Below are positions 13,671-21,804 of a stretch of 26,459 nt of DNA, in pieces. Position 1 is the first letter of the stretch; each line of letters begins with the position of its first letter. Source of the DNA: Thermoplasmata archaeon. GTDB lineage: Archaea > Thermoplasmatota > Thermoplasmata > Lutacidiplasmatales > UBA184. The position numbers and the translations under genes are program-made. The notes beneath the pieces are model-generated. The model was not told the origin of the DNA. It saw only the letters and a program-made list of their open reading frames with translations, and did not search any database. The stretch lies in the NCBI GenBank assembly GCA_030039135.1, contig JASHQN010000060.1:1-26459 (forward strand). Direction: 5' to 3'.

Positions 13671-14691
13671 GCCCCCCGCCGGCCGGGCCGATCCTCCGCG
13701 CTCCGGGACCGGGTCGCACCCGGAGCATGCGCTCGACGCCAACGATCCCGCCCAGGGAGTCGCGGACCGTCCGCGCGTAGCGGTCGAGCGTGAAGACATG
13801 AACGTGAGCGCCCGCGTCGTGGGTGTACGCTGCGATCGGCCGGCCGGCGCTACGGTTGAGGTCGCGAACTCCGTCCAGGATCGCTCGGGACGTCGCGGTG
13901 AGATAGTCGAGCGAGGGTCGGGTCGTCTCGCAGACCCGGCGGAAGCTGTCGCACTCCTCCATGATGAGCGGGAACAATCGGTCGGCGTCTCGCCGGGCGA
14001 TCGCCCGTCGGATCCGATCGATCCGGCCGGGAAGCTCCCGCTGCCGGCCAGCGAAGTACGGGCTCGTCGCGACCGTCGCCTGCATCGCGTCGGCGGACCG
14101 CACCTCCTTGACCGGGGCGTCCTTCACGAGGAGGACGAGGTCGAGGAGCTCGGGCCAGTGGTCCGGGCCGTGGAGCGGGCGCGCATAGCAGTCCTGTCCG
14201 TCGGGGCGCGAGCCCGCTCGCCACTCGACGAACCCGCCGAAGATCGACCGGGAGGCGCTCCCCGACCCGAAGCGGGCGAGCCGGGAGAGCGCGCGGGGGG
14301 AGAGCGCGAGACGGGCGGCGAGGCTCGCCGCCCCGGCGAGGGCCGCGAACCCGCTCGCGCTCGACGCGAGCCCGCTCGCCGTGGGAAAGTTGTTCGCCGA
14401 CCGAACCTCCGCGCGTTCGTCGATGCCCGCCATCGCACGCACGCGGTCGAGGAACCGTACGACCCCGTCCCGCGGTCCGCCGACCGCAGGCCGTCCGTTC
14501 AGCTCCACCCGATCGTCGGAGAGGGCCGGGTCGAACCGGACTGTCGTCCGAGAGCGCAACCCGGCGAGCGTCACCGAGATCGACGAGTTGTACGGCAGGG
14601 CGAGGGTTCGGTCCCGGATCCCCCAGTACTTGACGAGCGCGATGTTCGGCGGCGCCTCGACGGTGATGCGCGGCCGAGCAGGGAAACGCAT
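13603..14691 (-). CDS. mvaD: Mevalonate diphosphate decarboxylase-family GHMP enzyme
   Basis: A 362-residue GHMP-fold protein of the isoprenoid (mevalonate) pathway. The signature APPNIALVKYWG with K21 and PYNSSISVTL open the protein. The ATP loop NNFPTASGLASSASGF is at about 101-116, and HDAGAHVHVF carries D292. Both the Lys and Asp of the classical decarboxylase triad are kept. That argues for decarboxylation (diphospho- or bisphosphomevalonate) rather than for mevalonate 3-kinase, which Thermoplasma also derives from this family. Sequence alone does not choose the substrate. The ATG at 14691 was preferred since the fold begins there and a box lies about 30 nt upstream. The last 35 residues are Arg/Gly-rich and overlap the 3' end of the convergent PaaA-like gene by 68 nt; this tail is probably not part of the fold. 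Confidence 0.87.
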   Translation of the reverse strand: MRFPARPRITVEAPPNIALVKYWGIRDRTLALPYNSSISVTLAGLRSRTTVRFDPALSDDRVELNGRPAVGGPRDGVVRFLDRVRAMAGIDERAEVRSANNFPTASGLASSASGFAALAGAASLAARLALSPRALSRLARFGSGSASRSIFGGFVEWRAGSRPDGQDCYARPLHGPDHWPELLDLVLLVKDAPVKEVRSADAMQATVATSPYFAGRQRELPGRIDRIRRAIARRDADRLFPLIMEECDSFRRVCETTRPSLDYLTATSRAILDGVRDLNRSAGRPIAAYTHDAGAHVHVFTLDRYARTVRDSLGGIVGVERMLRVRPGPGARRIGPAGGGPTARVGRSRGTAVRGRSTRRGR

Positions 14692-14719
14692 CCGATCGGC
14701 GCCGAACGGCCGAGGCGAG

Positions 14720-14728
14720 TACTTATCC
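14720..14728. promoter_or_regulatory. Shared divergent promoter of mvaD and thioesterase
   Basis: Only 58 nt separate the two divergent start codons. A single AT-rich element, TACTTATCC, lies 22-30 nt before the thioesterase ATG (plus) and 29-37 nt before the mvaD ATG (minus). Either both genes use it or one promoter is too weak to see. Confidence 0.45.
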
Positions 14729-14749
14729 ACGCGGGCCGGGTCCCGCGCC

Positions 14750-15205
14750 ATGCCGCGTCGACAGCTTCCTCCGGGTCCCCACCCGGTCGCCCCGTCGCCG
14801 AACTTCCTCCATCAGCCTCGGCTCGGCGGGTTCCATCACGAGGTCGGGTTCCGCATCGATCCGGACCACAGCGGCCACGGGGTCGTGACGATCCTCGGAA
14901 AGGTCGAACCGCGTCACCTGAACATCAACGGGGTCGTCCACGGGGGCGTCTACGCGACGATCCTCGACACGGCGATGGGGGGCGCGGTGTTCTCGACGCT
15001 CCACGAGGGGGAGACGACCGCGACGACGAGCCTCTACCTCGAGTTCTTGCGGGCGGCGCGCGAGGGAGAGACGCTCATCGCCCGAGGCAAGGTCCTGCGA
15101 CGCGGCCGGCACATCGCCTTCGCGGAGGGCGACCTTTTCGGTCGCGACGGCCGGCAGTTCAGCCAAGCGCGGGGGACCTGGTACATCTGGTCGCCCGAGT
15201 CCTAG
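14750..15205 (+). CDS. PaaI-family hotdog-fold acyl-CoA thioesterase
   Basis: A 151-residue single hotdog-domain protein. The family signature is LNINGVVHGGVYATILDTAMG, with H64 in VHGG and D73 on the central helix. This is the PaaI/4HBT arrangement in which the Asp serves as catalytic base and the helix binds the thioester carbonyl. Later strands (TTATTSLYLEFLRAAREGE; RHIAFAEGDLF) follow the usual order. It should hydrolyse an acyl-CoA, substrate unknown. PaaI in bacteria cleaves dead-end phenylacetyl-CoA derivatives, so its position one gene away from the PaaA-like protein is suggestive. It is divergently transcribed from mvaD and alone on its strand. Confidence 0.85.
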   Translation: MPRRQLPPGPHPVAPSPNFLHQPRLGGFHHEVGFRIDPDHSGHGVVTILGKVEPRHLNINGVVHGGVYATILDTAMGGAVFSTLHEGETTATTSLYLEFLRAAREGETLIARGKVLRRGRHIAFAEGDLFGRDGRQFSQARGTWYIWSPES

Positions 15206-15236
15206 GCGCGGCCCCGCCGGGGAACGCCGTACGGGC

Positions 15237-17699
15237 CTAGCGCGGCGGCGCCCTCAACGTCGGCCCGAGGCCGTCGAGGATGGCGAGCCGTTCGAGGCCC
15301 TTCGCGATCCCCCGCTCTCCTTCGGGGAACGGGTGCGCGCGGAAGAACTCTCGGACCTCCTGCTCCCGGCCCAGCCCGACGAGCGGGATCACCGCCTCGA
15401 GGGCCCGTGAGAAGAGGCCCGAAGCTCGGAGCACGCGATCGATCTCGTTCAGGTGCGTCGTCAGCCACGGCCAGACGACCGGGCGGCCGGCCGGGTTCGC
15501 GGCCGCGCTGCCGAGCACGTAGTGAACGTTGCCGCGGTTCACGTTGCCCGACGCGGTGCGCTCGAGCGTTTCCCGGAGCAGCTCGGGTTCGGTCGTCCAC
15601 GCGAGGGCGCGCTCGAGGGCGCTTCGCTCTTCTTCGGTCCGGTCGGCCTCGATCGCCTGGCGGAGCTCGCGGTAGCCCGTCGTGCCCTCGGAGCGCGCGC
15701 GCGCGATCGCGATCGCGGGCCGCAGGTCCGGGTCCGTGCGCTCCCATTCCGGGAAGCTCGCGGCGAGCTCGCGGGCAAAGCCCGCGTCGATCTCTACCCT
15801 CCCGGTCGAGATCCGCTCCCGCAGGACCCCGTCCGAGTCAGGCTCGCTAGCCCTCCGTTCGGGGCCGAGCCGGTCGAATTGTTCGGCGAAGAACCAGCGG
15901 GCGAGGTCGACCACTTTCGGGCAGTCGGGGAAGGAGAGCGCGAGACCGCGCAGCGACTCGGCGACGTGCTCGACGACCAGCCGGTCCGGGGCGACGCCGA
16001 GCGCGCGGACGGCGCGCTCGTACGTCGCCCAATCCACGGTCCGGGCCTCGAGGAACGCGCCGAGGTCTTCGAGGAACGTCCAACGGTCGGTCGCCGGACG
16101 CGTCGGGAGGTCGGTGAGGAGTCGCTCGAAGAGCGTCGGGTCGTAGGCAACGCGGTAGAATCCGGCCGCCCCGGGGTTGAGGTGGATCGTCGCCGTCGAA
16201 GGGACCGGCACCGTGCGATGCACGGTGTCGAACCGGAGCCGTTCCCGCCGGCCCCCGACGTCAATGACCATCGGGATGGGCCACGGGGGCGCGTCCCCGC
16301 CATCGTGGTACGAGAACCGGCGCTGGCTGAGCTCGAGGCCGGCGTCGGTGAGGCGTGCCGAAATGACCGGCAGGCCCGGCCGGTCGAGCCACGGATCGAC
16401 CAGGGGAGCGATCGCCTCGTGGGCCGCGTGCTCGAGGGCTGCCCAGAGGTCCGCCGTGCGCGCGTTCGAGTACGCGAACCGGTGGAGGTACTCGGCCACG
16501 CCGCGTCGGAACGTCTCCTCGCCGAGGTAGGATTCGAGCATGGCGAGGATGGTCGAGCCCTTGCCGTAGCTGATCTCATCGAAGATCTGGGCGATCTCTT
16601 CGGGTCGCGCGACCGGCGCCCGGACCGGGTGGGTCGCGTCGAGCGAGTCGCCCTCGAGCGCGGCCTGGGTGCCGGCGACGCGCAGGAAGAAGTCCGAGCG
16701 GCAATCGAGCCCCGGGTCCACGACGGCAGAGACCTTGGTCTCGAGGAACGAGGCGAGGCTCTCGTTGAGCCAGATGTCCGTCCACCAGGACATCGTGACG
16801 AGATTGCCGAACCACATGTGTGCGACCTCGTGGGCGATCGTCTCAAGGACGTCCCGCCTCGAGTAGGAGTGGGAGGACGCGTCCCGGAGCAACCGGTCGT
16901 TCTGGAACGCGATCGCTCCCCAATTCTCCATCGCGCCGAACGACGCCTCGGCGACGGCCACGAGGTCGAGCTTCGGGAGCGGATACGGGATGCCGTAGTA
17001 CGCCTCGAAGGCCGAGAGGACCCGAGGGGCGATCCCGAGCCCGTACTCTCCGGCCGCGGACCGTTGCGGCGGGGTGAACACGCGGAACCGGATGCGGCCT
17101 TCCGCGTCCTCGAGCACGTCGAACCGTCCGATCCCGAGGTAGAACAGGTAGGTTGCCATCGTCGGCGTCGGAAAGAACGTCCACTCACGACGTCCCGACA
17201 CCTCTCGGGTCGCCCGTTCGATCATGTTCGCGATGACGGTGAGGTTCGCGTCGGTGACGACCCGCAGCGCAATCCGGCTCTTTCGATCGGGCCGATCGAA
17301 GCATGGGAAGATGCGGCGGGCGCCGATCGGTTCGCACTGGGTCGTCAGCACGTACCCCTTGCCCTGCCGGGAACGGTACAAACCCGAGAGGCTCGTCTCG
17401 TTCACTCGGCCGAGGAACGTCACCATCACGGGCCCCGCGTCGAGCGCGGGGAGGCGGAGTACGCGTTCGGCCCGGTCGGTCGAGAAGGAGACCGGTCGAC
17501 CCCGCGAGAAAACGTGGGTGACCTCGAGTTCCTCCGCGTCCAGGGCGAGCGGGCCGGAGGGCTCGGTCAGGTCAAATCCGACCGATCCGGTCCACCGGCG
17601 GCCGGCGAAGTCGACGTCGAGGTCGAGTCGGTACTCCGGGACGACCGGGGCTCCTCCTGCGGCCAAGGTTACCCACCCATTTCCTCCGGCCGGTGCCAC
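15237..17699 (-). CDS. M1-family zinc aminopeptidase (tricorn-interacting-factor-like)
   Basis: An 820-residue aminopeptidase that removes N-terminal residues from peptides, probably in the cytoplasm downstream of the proteasome or tricorn. The substrate-binding GAMEN is at 255-259. The zinc motif HEVAH is at 290-294, with third ligand E313 in NESLASF; E291 is the catalytic base. The N-terminal beta domain (about 20-210), catalytic domain (about 215-450) and C-terminal helical-repeat domain are all of normal size for the family. No signal peptide. The GTG at 17699 is the longest start; a TTG 11 codons later is possible. Thermoplasma carries paralogues called tricorn factors F2 and F3, which this resembles in length. 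It is a single-gene unit divergent from 5S rRNA. Confidence 0.94.
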   Translation of the reverse strand: MAPAGGNGWVTLAAGGAPVVPEYRLDLDVDFAGRRWTGSVGFDLTEPSGPLALDAEELEVTHVFSRGRPVSFSTDRAERVLRLPALDAGPVMVTFLGRVNETSLSGLYRSRQGKGYVLTTQCEPIGARRIFPCFDRPDRKSRIALRVVTDANLTVIANMIERATREVSGRREWTFFPTPTMATYLFYLGIGRFDVLEDAEGRIRFRVFTPPQRSAAGEYGLGIAPRVLSAFEAYYGIPYPLPKLDLVAVAEASFGAMENWGAIAFQNDRLLRDASSHSYSRRDVLETIAHEVAHMWFGNLVTMSWWTDIWLNESLASFLETKVSAVVDPGLDCRSDFFLRVAGTQAALEGDSLDATHPVRAPVARPEEIAQIFDEISYGKGSTILAMLESYLGEETFRRGVAEYLHRFAYSNARTADLWAALEHAAHEAIAPLVDPWLDRPGLPVISARLTDAGLELSQRRFSYHDGGDAPPWPIPMVIDVGGRRERLRFDTVHRTVPVPSTATIHLNPGAAGFYRVAYDPTLFERLLTDLPTRPATDRWTFLEDLGAFLEARTVDWATYERAVRALGVAPDRLVVEHVAESLRGLALSFPDCPKVVDLARWFFAEQFDRLGPERRASEPDSDGVLRERISTGRVEIDAGFARELAASFPEWERTDPDLRPAIAIARARSEGTTGYRELRQAIEADRTEEERSALERALAWTTEPELLRETLERTASGNVNRGNVHYVLGSAAANPAGRPVVWPWLTTHLNEIDRVLRASGLFSRALEAVIPLVGLGREQEVREFFRAHPFPEGERGIAKGLERLAILDGLGPTLRAPPR

Positions 17700-17768
17700 C
17701 GTACGCGCGAAATGAGCCTTTGGCCCGGACGTTCGTAGGGGGATCCGGCGCGGCGCGCCGACGCAACG

Positions 17769-17776
17769 TTAAATAT
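17769..17776 (+). promoter_or_regulatory. TATA box of 5S rRNA
   Basis: TTAAATAT lies 22-29 nt upstream of the 5S rRNA 5' end. It shows that the 5S gene has its own promoter. Confidence 0.65.
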
Positions 17777-17797
17777 CGAGCTCCCGTCGCGGCCGTT

Positions 17798-17920
17798 GGC
17801 TGACGGCCAAAGCGGCGGGGAAACACCCGGTCCCATTCCGAACCCGGCAGTTAAGCCCGCTGGCGTTCCGCGCGGTACTGAAGTGCGCGAGCCTACGGGA
17901 AACGCGGAAAGCTGTCAGCC
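17798..17920 (+). rRNA. rrf: 5S ribosomal RNA
   Basis: The closing helix I is GGCTGAC (17798-17804) with GTCAGCC (17914-17920). Inside it is the highly conserved core, including GGTCCCATTCCGAACCCGG and AGTTAAGCC in loops B and C, then GTACTG and GGGAAAC in the loop E/D arm. Total length about 123 nt. No 16S or 23S gene lies next to it, and it is transcribed from its own TATA box. The ends may be off by one or two nucleotides. Confidence 0.95.
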
Positions 17921-18053
17921 TCCCTCTCGGTGGTCGGGTCGCTCGGTTCGACCGTGCCTCCGGGGCGCACCGGGCCGCACGGTGAGCGCTACTCCGTCGT
18001 CGTTCGGCAAGCAAGGACCGAGGGGTTTCGGTCCACGCGGGCCGCTGGGGAAG

Positions 18054-18060
18054 GCATAAC
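18054..18060 (+). promoter_or_regulatory. TATA-like box of nfo
   Basis: GCATAAC lies 25-31 nt upstream of the ATG at 18085. Its spacing supports that ATG over the GTG 6 nt earlier, as a leaderless start. Confidence 0.4.
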
Positions 18061-18084
18061 CGTGGCCGGTCCGTCGCCGTGCCG

Positions 18085-19002
18085 ATGATCTACGGGGCCC
18101 ACATCGGGATCGCGGACGGCCTCGCCGAATCGGTCCGGGAACTGAAGGCGATCGGCGGAGACGCCCTCCAGATCTTTTCGAAGAGCCCCCAGATGTGGGC
18201 CGGCCCTCCGATCGCGTTGGAAGCGGCGGTGCGGTTCCGTGACGCGGTCCGCGACGAGGGCGTACGCGCCACCGCGGTCCATCACGGGTACCTGATCAAC
18301 CTCGCGAGCCCGAAACGGGCGACGCTCACCCGATCGCGGCGAGCCTTCTTGGACGAAATCCGGCGGGCGGAGCTCCTCGAAGTCGACGGGCTGATCTTCC
18401 ACCCCGGCGCCCATCTGGGGGCCGGCGTCGACCAGGGTCTCGCGACGATCGCCGAGAGCCTACGCGGCGCACTCGAGGCCGTGCCGGAGGGTCGGGTACG
18501 CCTCCTGCTCGAGAACGCGGCCGGCCAAGGCACGGCGCTCTGCGCCACGCCCGAGGAGCTCCAACGCGTCCTCGCCGGTGTCGCCGCGCCGGGCCGGCTC
18601 GGCGTCACCCTCGACACCTGCCATCTGTTCGCCCAGGGCTTCGACCTTCGGACGGACGAGGGGTACGGCGGGCTGATCGATCGACTCGCGTCCACGATCG
18701 GCATCGAGACCGTGCGCGCGTTTCACCTGAACGACGCGAAGGCCGACCTCGGCTCCCACCTCGACCGACACGAGAACATCGGCAAGGGCGAGATCGGAGA
18801 CGCCGGGTTCCGCCGTCTCGTGAACGACCCCCGGTGGGCCCTCACCCCCGGCTACCTCGAGACGCCGCTCGACGACGGGGGCTACGCGCGGTACGCCGAG
18901 GACCTCAACCGGCTGCGCTCGCTCGAGGCCGCCTCGGCGCCTCCGCCGAAGACCGACTCCCGGCGGCGTCGCGCTCGCGCGACCTCCGCGACGGTCAAAT
19001 AG
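18085..19002 (+). CDS. nfo: Endonuclease IV (AP endonuclease)
   Basis: A 305-residue TIM-barrel enzyme that cuts DNA 5' to abasic sites in base-excision repair. All expected trinuclear-zinc ligands are visible: H66 (HHGYLINL), H106 (FHPGAH), E143 (LLENAAG), D177 and H180 (TLDTCH), H214 (FHLND), D227 and H229 (LDRHENIGKG), and the Glu of LETP near residue 260. Length matches the family (about 280-300) plus a C-terminal basic tail of about 20 residues. It is 25 nt upstream of the transketolase N-terminal gene but that gene has its own CAAATA-like box, so co-transcription is uncertain. Confidence 0.94.
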   Translation: MIYGAHIGIADGLAESVRELKAIGGDALQIFSKSPQMWAGPPIALEAAVRFRDAVRDEGVRATAVHHGYLINLASPKRATLTRSRRAFLDEIRRAELLEVDGLIFHPGAHLGAGVDQGLATIAESLRGALEAVPEGRVRLLLENAAGQGTALCATPEELQRVLAGVAAPGRLGVTLDTCHLFAQGFDLRTDEGYGGLIDRLASTIGIETVRAFHLNDAKADLGSHLDRHENIGKGEIGDAGFRRLVNDPRWALTPGYLETPLDDGGYARYAEDLNRLRSLEAASAPPPKTDSRRRRARATSATVK

Positions 19003-19027
19003 CACGCCCCTCCTCGCGCCGCCGCCG

Positions 19028-19882
19028 ATGGCGGGCTCGGTGCCGGACGAGCGGATCGAGTCCCTCCAGGCGACGGCGCTCGAGATCCGACGGGAGGTCA
19101 TCCGGATGATCTTCGCCGCCGGCAGCGGTCACCCGGGCGGGAGCCTGTCCGTCACGGACCTCCTCGCGGCGCTCCTCTTCGAAGAGCTCCACGTCGACCC
19201 CGCTCGTCCGGAATGGCCCGACCGCGACCGGCTCGTGCTTTCGAAGGGGCACGCCGCCCCGGCGCTCTATGCCGCGCTCGCCCTCCGGGGGTTCCTGCCC
19301 CGGGAGGAGCTGCGGACCCTGCGCAAGCTCGGGAGCCGACTGCAGGGCCACGTCGACCGGGGCAGGCTCCCGTACATCGAAGCGTCGACCGGCGGCGTCG
19401 GCCAGGGGGTCGGCATGGCCGTCGGGATGGCCCTTGACCTGAGGCTCGACCGCCGACCGAGCCGTGTCTACGCGATCCTCGGCGACGGGGAGTGCCAGGC
19501 CGGAGGGACGTGGGAAGCCCTGATGGCCGGCGCCCACTACCGCCTCGCGAACCTCGTCGTGATCCTCGACCGAAACGGGTTCGAGACCGATGGCTCGACC
19601 GAGGCGATCCTCGGTATCGAGCCGATCGCGGACAAGTTCCGCGCGTTCGGGTACGCCACGATCGAGATCGATGGTCACGATTTCCGTCAGATCCTCGGCG
19701 CGCTCGGGACGGCGCGGGCGACCACCGACCGGTCGACCGCGATCGTGGCGCGGACGGTGACGGGCAAGGGGGTCTCCTTCATGGAGAACACCCACGTATG
19801 GCACGGGAAGGCGCCGTCGAGGGCCGAGGCGGAACGCGCCCTCATCGAGCTCGGGGTCCCGGCCGCGGAGGCGGCGCTGTGA
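19028..19882 (+). CDS. Transketolase, N-terminal (TPP-binding) subunit
   Basis: A 284-residue protein equal to the first third of bacterial transketolase. It binds thiamine diphosphate: SGHPGGSLS with H35, SKGHAAPALY with H75, GHVD with H108, and the TPP/Mg motif GDGECQAGGTWEA from 152 ending at N183 (DRNGFE). The second half of the enzyme is a separate gene that starts inside this gene's stop codon (TGATG, 1-nt overlap), so the two are translationally coupled and made in equal amounts. Split transketolases are usual in archaea. It transfers two-carbon units in the non-oxidative pentose phosphate pathway. A CAAATA-like box (18996-19001) lies about 29 nt upstream of the ATG. Confidence 0.94.
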   Translation: MAGSVPDERIESLQATALEIRREVIRMIFAAGSGHPGGSLSVTDLLAALLFEELHVDPARPEWPDRDRLVLSKGHAAPALYAALALRGFLPREELRTLRKLGSRLQGHVDRGRLPYIEASTGGVGQGVGMAVGMALDLRLDRRPSRVYAILGDGECQAGGTWEALMAGAHYRLANLVVILDRNGFETDGSTEAILGIEPIADKFRAFGYATIEIDGHDFRQILGALGTARATTDRSTAIVARTVTGKGVSFMENTHVWHGKAPSRAEAERALIELGVPAAEAAL

Positions 19883-20832
19883 TGGGAGCCGTTCCGCGGG
19901 AGAGTCTCCGGGACGCCTACGGGAAGGCCCTGGTCGAGCTCGGCGAGCGGGACCCCCGACTCCTCGTTTTCGACGCGGACCTGTCGGGTTCGACGCGGAC
20001 GGCGCTGTTCGGGAGCCGATTTCCGGACCGATTCTTCAACGTCGGCGCCATGGAATCGACGATGATGTCGATGGCCGCGGGCGCTTCGCTGGGAGGACGG
20101 ACGGTCTACGCGAGCACGTTCGCCGTGTTCGCCGCGGGCCAGGCGTACAATTTCGTCCGCCAGTCGGTGGCGTACCATCACGCCAACGTCAAGATCGTCG
20201 CCACGCACGGTGGGCTCCTCGTAGGCGCGGATGGTGGCACGCACCAGATCGGGGAAGACATCGGACTCATGCGCGGACTTCCCGGCATGACGGTGATCGT
20301 CCCTGCGGACGCGCCGACGACGCGGACGGTGACGTTCGCGGTCGCGGAACGGACGGGCCCGGCGTACGTTCGGCTCACGCGGGAGGACCTGCCGACCGTG
20401 ACGGACGGCTCGTTCGCCGTGGGCCACGCGAACGAGCTGCGTGCGGGGAGCGATCTTGCGATCGTCGCGGTCGGCTCGCTCGTCGGCCGCGCGCTCGAGG
20501 TCGCCGCGGAGCTGGCGACCGTCGGGGTCTCGAGTCGCGTCCTCGATCTCGCGTCGGTGAAGCCGTTCGATGAGCCCGCGCTCCTGCGCGCGGCGCGCGA
20601 CACGGGGGCCATCCTCGTCCTCGAGGAACATTCGGTCCTCACGGGGATTGGGGCCCTCGTCGCCGCGACGACCAGCGAGAACTACCCGGTGCCCGTACGG
20701 CGCGTGGGCATTCCCGACCTTTTCGGCGAGTCCGGCGACGCCTGGGCGCTCCTCGACCGGTACGGGATGTCCGCGGAACGCATTCGGGACGAGGCATGGG
20801 AACTCCTGAAAATCCGGGGCAAGGTACAATGA
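19882..20832 (+). CDS. Transketolase, C-terminal subunit
   Basis: A 316-residue protein with the pyrimidine-binding and C-terminal domains of transketolase. E59 in VGAMEST is the likely Glu that activates the TPP aminopyrimidine ring. The following ASTFAVFAAGQAYNFVRQS and THGGLLVGADGGTHQ (with H121) segments line the active site. The C-terminal domain (about 185-310) has the ILVLEEHSVLTGIG pattern. It has no pyrophosphate-binding GDG motif, which is supplied by the preceding gene. The ATG at 19882 overlaps the upstream stop by 1 nt. Transaldolase follows 24 nt later. Confidence 0.94.
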   Translation: MGAVPRESLRDAYGKALVELGERDPRLLVFDADLSGSTRTALFGSRFPDRFFNVGAMESTMMSMAAGASLGGRTVYASTFAVFAAGQAYNFVRQSVAYHHANVKIVATHGGLLVGADGGTHQIGEDIGLMRGLPGMTVIVPADAPTTRTVTFAVAERTGPAYVRLTREDLPTVTDGSFAVGHANELRAGSDLAIVAVGSLVGRALEVAAELATVGVSSRVLDLASVKPFDEPALLRAARDTGAILVLEEHSVLTGIGALVAATTSENYPVPVRRVGIPDLFGESGDAWALLDRYGMSAERIRDEAWELLKIRGKVQ

Positions 20833-20856
20833 GCCGGAGAATCTGAGGGGACAACG

Positions 20857-21504
20857 ATGCAGCTGTTCCTCGACACGGCGAGCCTGACGGAGATCCGCGC
20901 GATGTGGGAGATCGGCATCCTCGATGGGGTCACGACCAACCCCTCCCTCGTCGCGAAAGAGGGACGCAAGTTCGAGGACGTCCTCCGGGAGATCTGCGCC
21001 CTCGGCGTTCCAAGCGTCTCGGCCGAGGTCGTCGCGACGGATACTGACGGGATGTTGCGCGAAGGTCGGCACCTGCGCGAGATCCATCCGGCGATCTACG
21101 TCAAGGCCCCCATGACGCCGGCGGGCCTGCGGGCGACGAAGATCCTCGCGCAGGAAGGAACGCGGGTCAACATGACGCTCGTCTTCAGCGCGAACCAGGC
21201 GCTCCTCGCCGCCAAGGTCGGCGCGACCTACGTCAGCCCGTTCATCGGCCGGCTCGATGACCAAGGCGAGGAGGGGATGGAACTGATCCGGGACATCGTC
21301 GCGATCTACCGGAACTATCGGTTCTCGACGAAGGTCCTCGTCGCGAGCGTCCGGCATCCGATCCACGTGCTCGAGGCCGCCCGGATCGGCGCCGACATCG
21401 CGACGATGCCCTACGCCGTGATGGAGAAGCTCGTCCAGCATCCGCTCACCGACATCGGCCTCGCCCGGTTCCTCAAGGACTGGGAGCGGGTCCCGAAGGG
21501 CTAG
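20857..21504 (+). CDS. tal: Transaldolase (short TalC-like type)
   Basis: A 215-residue TIM-barrel aldolase. The Schiff-base lysine is K83 in IYVKAPMTPAG. Other family marks are FLDTA with D6, DGVTTNPSLVAKEG (23-36), and TLVFSANQALLAAKVGATYVSPFIGR. This short form covers transaldolase and fructose-6-phosphate aldolase; the position next to transketolase favours transaldolase. A clear Shine-Dalgarno-like GAGGGG lies 6 nt before the ATG, unlike the leaderless first genes of transcription units here, as expected for an internal gene. Confidence 0.93.
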   Translation: MQLFLDTASLTEIRAMWEIGILDGVTTNPSLVAKEGRKFEDVLREICALGVPSVSAEVVATDTDGMLREGRHLREIHPAIYVKAPMTPAGLRATKILAQEGTRVNMTLVFSANQALLAAKVGATYVSPFIGRLDDQGEEGMELIRDIVAIYRNYRFSTKVLVASVRHPIHVLEAARIGADIATMPYAVMEKLVQHPLTDIGLARFLKDWERVPKG

Positions 21505-21519
21505 GGGGTCCGGACCGCC

Positions 21520-21804
21520 GTGACCGAAACGACCCTCCTCGAGCGGTACCTACGACTGACGCACGAGGCGCTCGAGCGGGTGACCCCCGCCGCGCCGGCG
21601 CGCTCGTTCCTTCGCGGGGCCTCCGACGACTTCCTGGCGATGGCCCGGGCCTACCTCACCGACGCGGAGCACTTCTCGGCCGCCGGCGACTCGGACCGCG
21701 CGCTCGCCGCGGCCAGCTACGCCCACGGCTGGCTCGACGCCGGGGTCCGACTCGGCCTTTTGAACGGGGGGGACGATGACCAACGGTTCACCCTCTTCCG
21801 GTAG
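21520..21804 (+). CDS. DUF357 family archaeal protein
   Basis: A 94-residue helical protein of the archaeal DUF357 family. The pattern is ERYLRLTHEALE, then FLAMARAYLTDAEHFSAAGD and ALAAASYAHGWLDAGVRLGLL, two helical hairpins resembling half of a HEPN/TPR-like bundle. Function unknown. The GTG at 21520 is 15 nt after transaldolase. Its 3' end overlaps the translin-family gene by 29 nt, so the two are tightly coupled. The two are likely functionally linked, though the nature of the link is not visible. Confidence 0.85.
   Translation: MTETTLLERYLRLTHEALERVTPAAPARSFLRGASDDFLAMARAYLTDAEHFSAAGDSDRALAAASYAHGWLDAGVRLGLLNGGDDDQRFTLFR

Noticed and set aside
15453..17738. A 761-codon plus-strand open frame
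   Set aside because: It is the antisense shadow of the M1 aminopeptidase, whose motifs are complete on the other strand.
17750..17762. GC-rich palindrome around GGCGCGCC
   Set aside because: Short, fully GC palindromes are common at this base composition and nothing else marks it.
19687..21441. A 584-codon minus-strand open frame
   Set aside because: It mirrors transketolase and transaldolase and has shadow-type composition.
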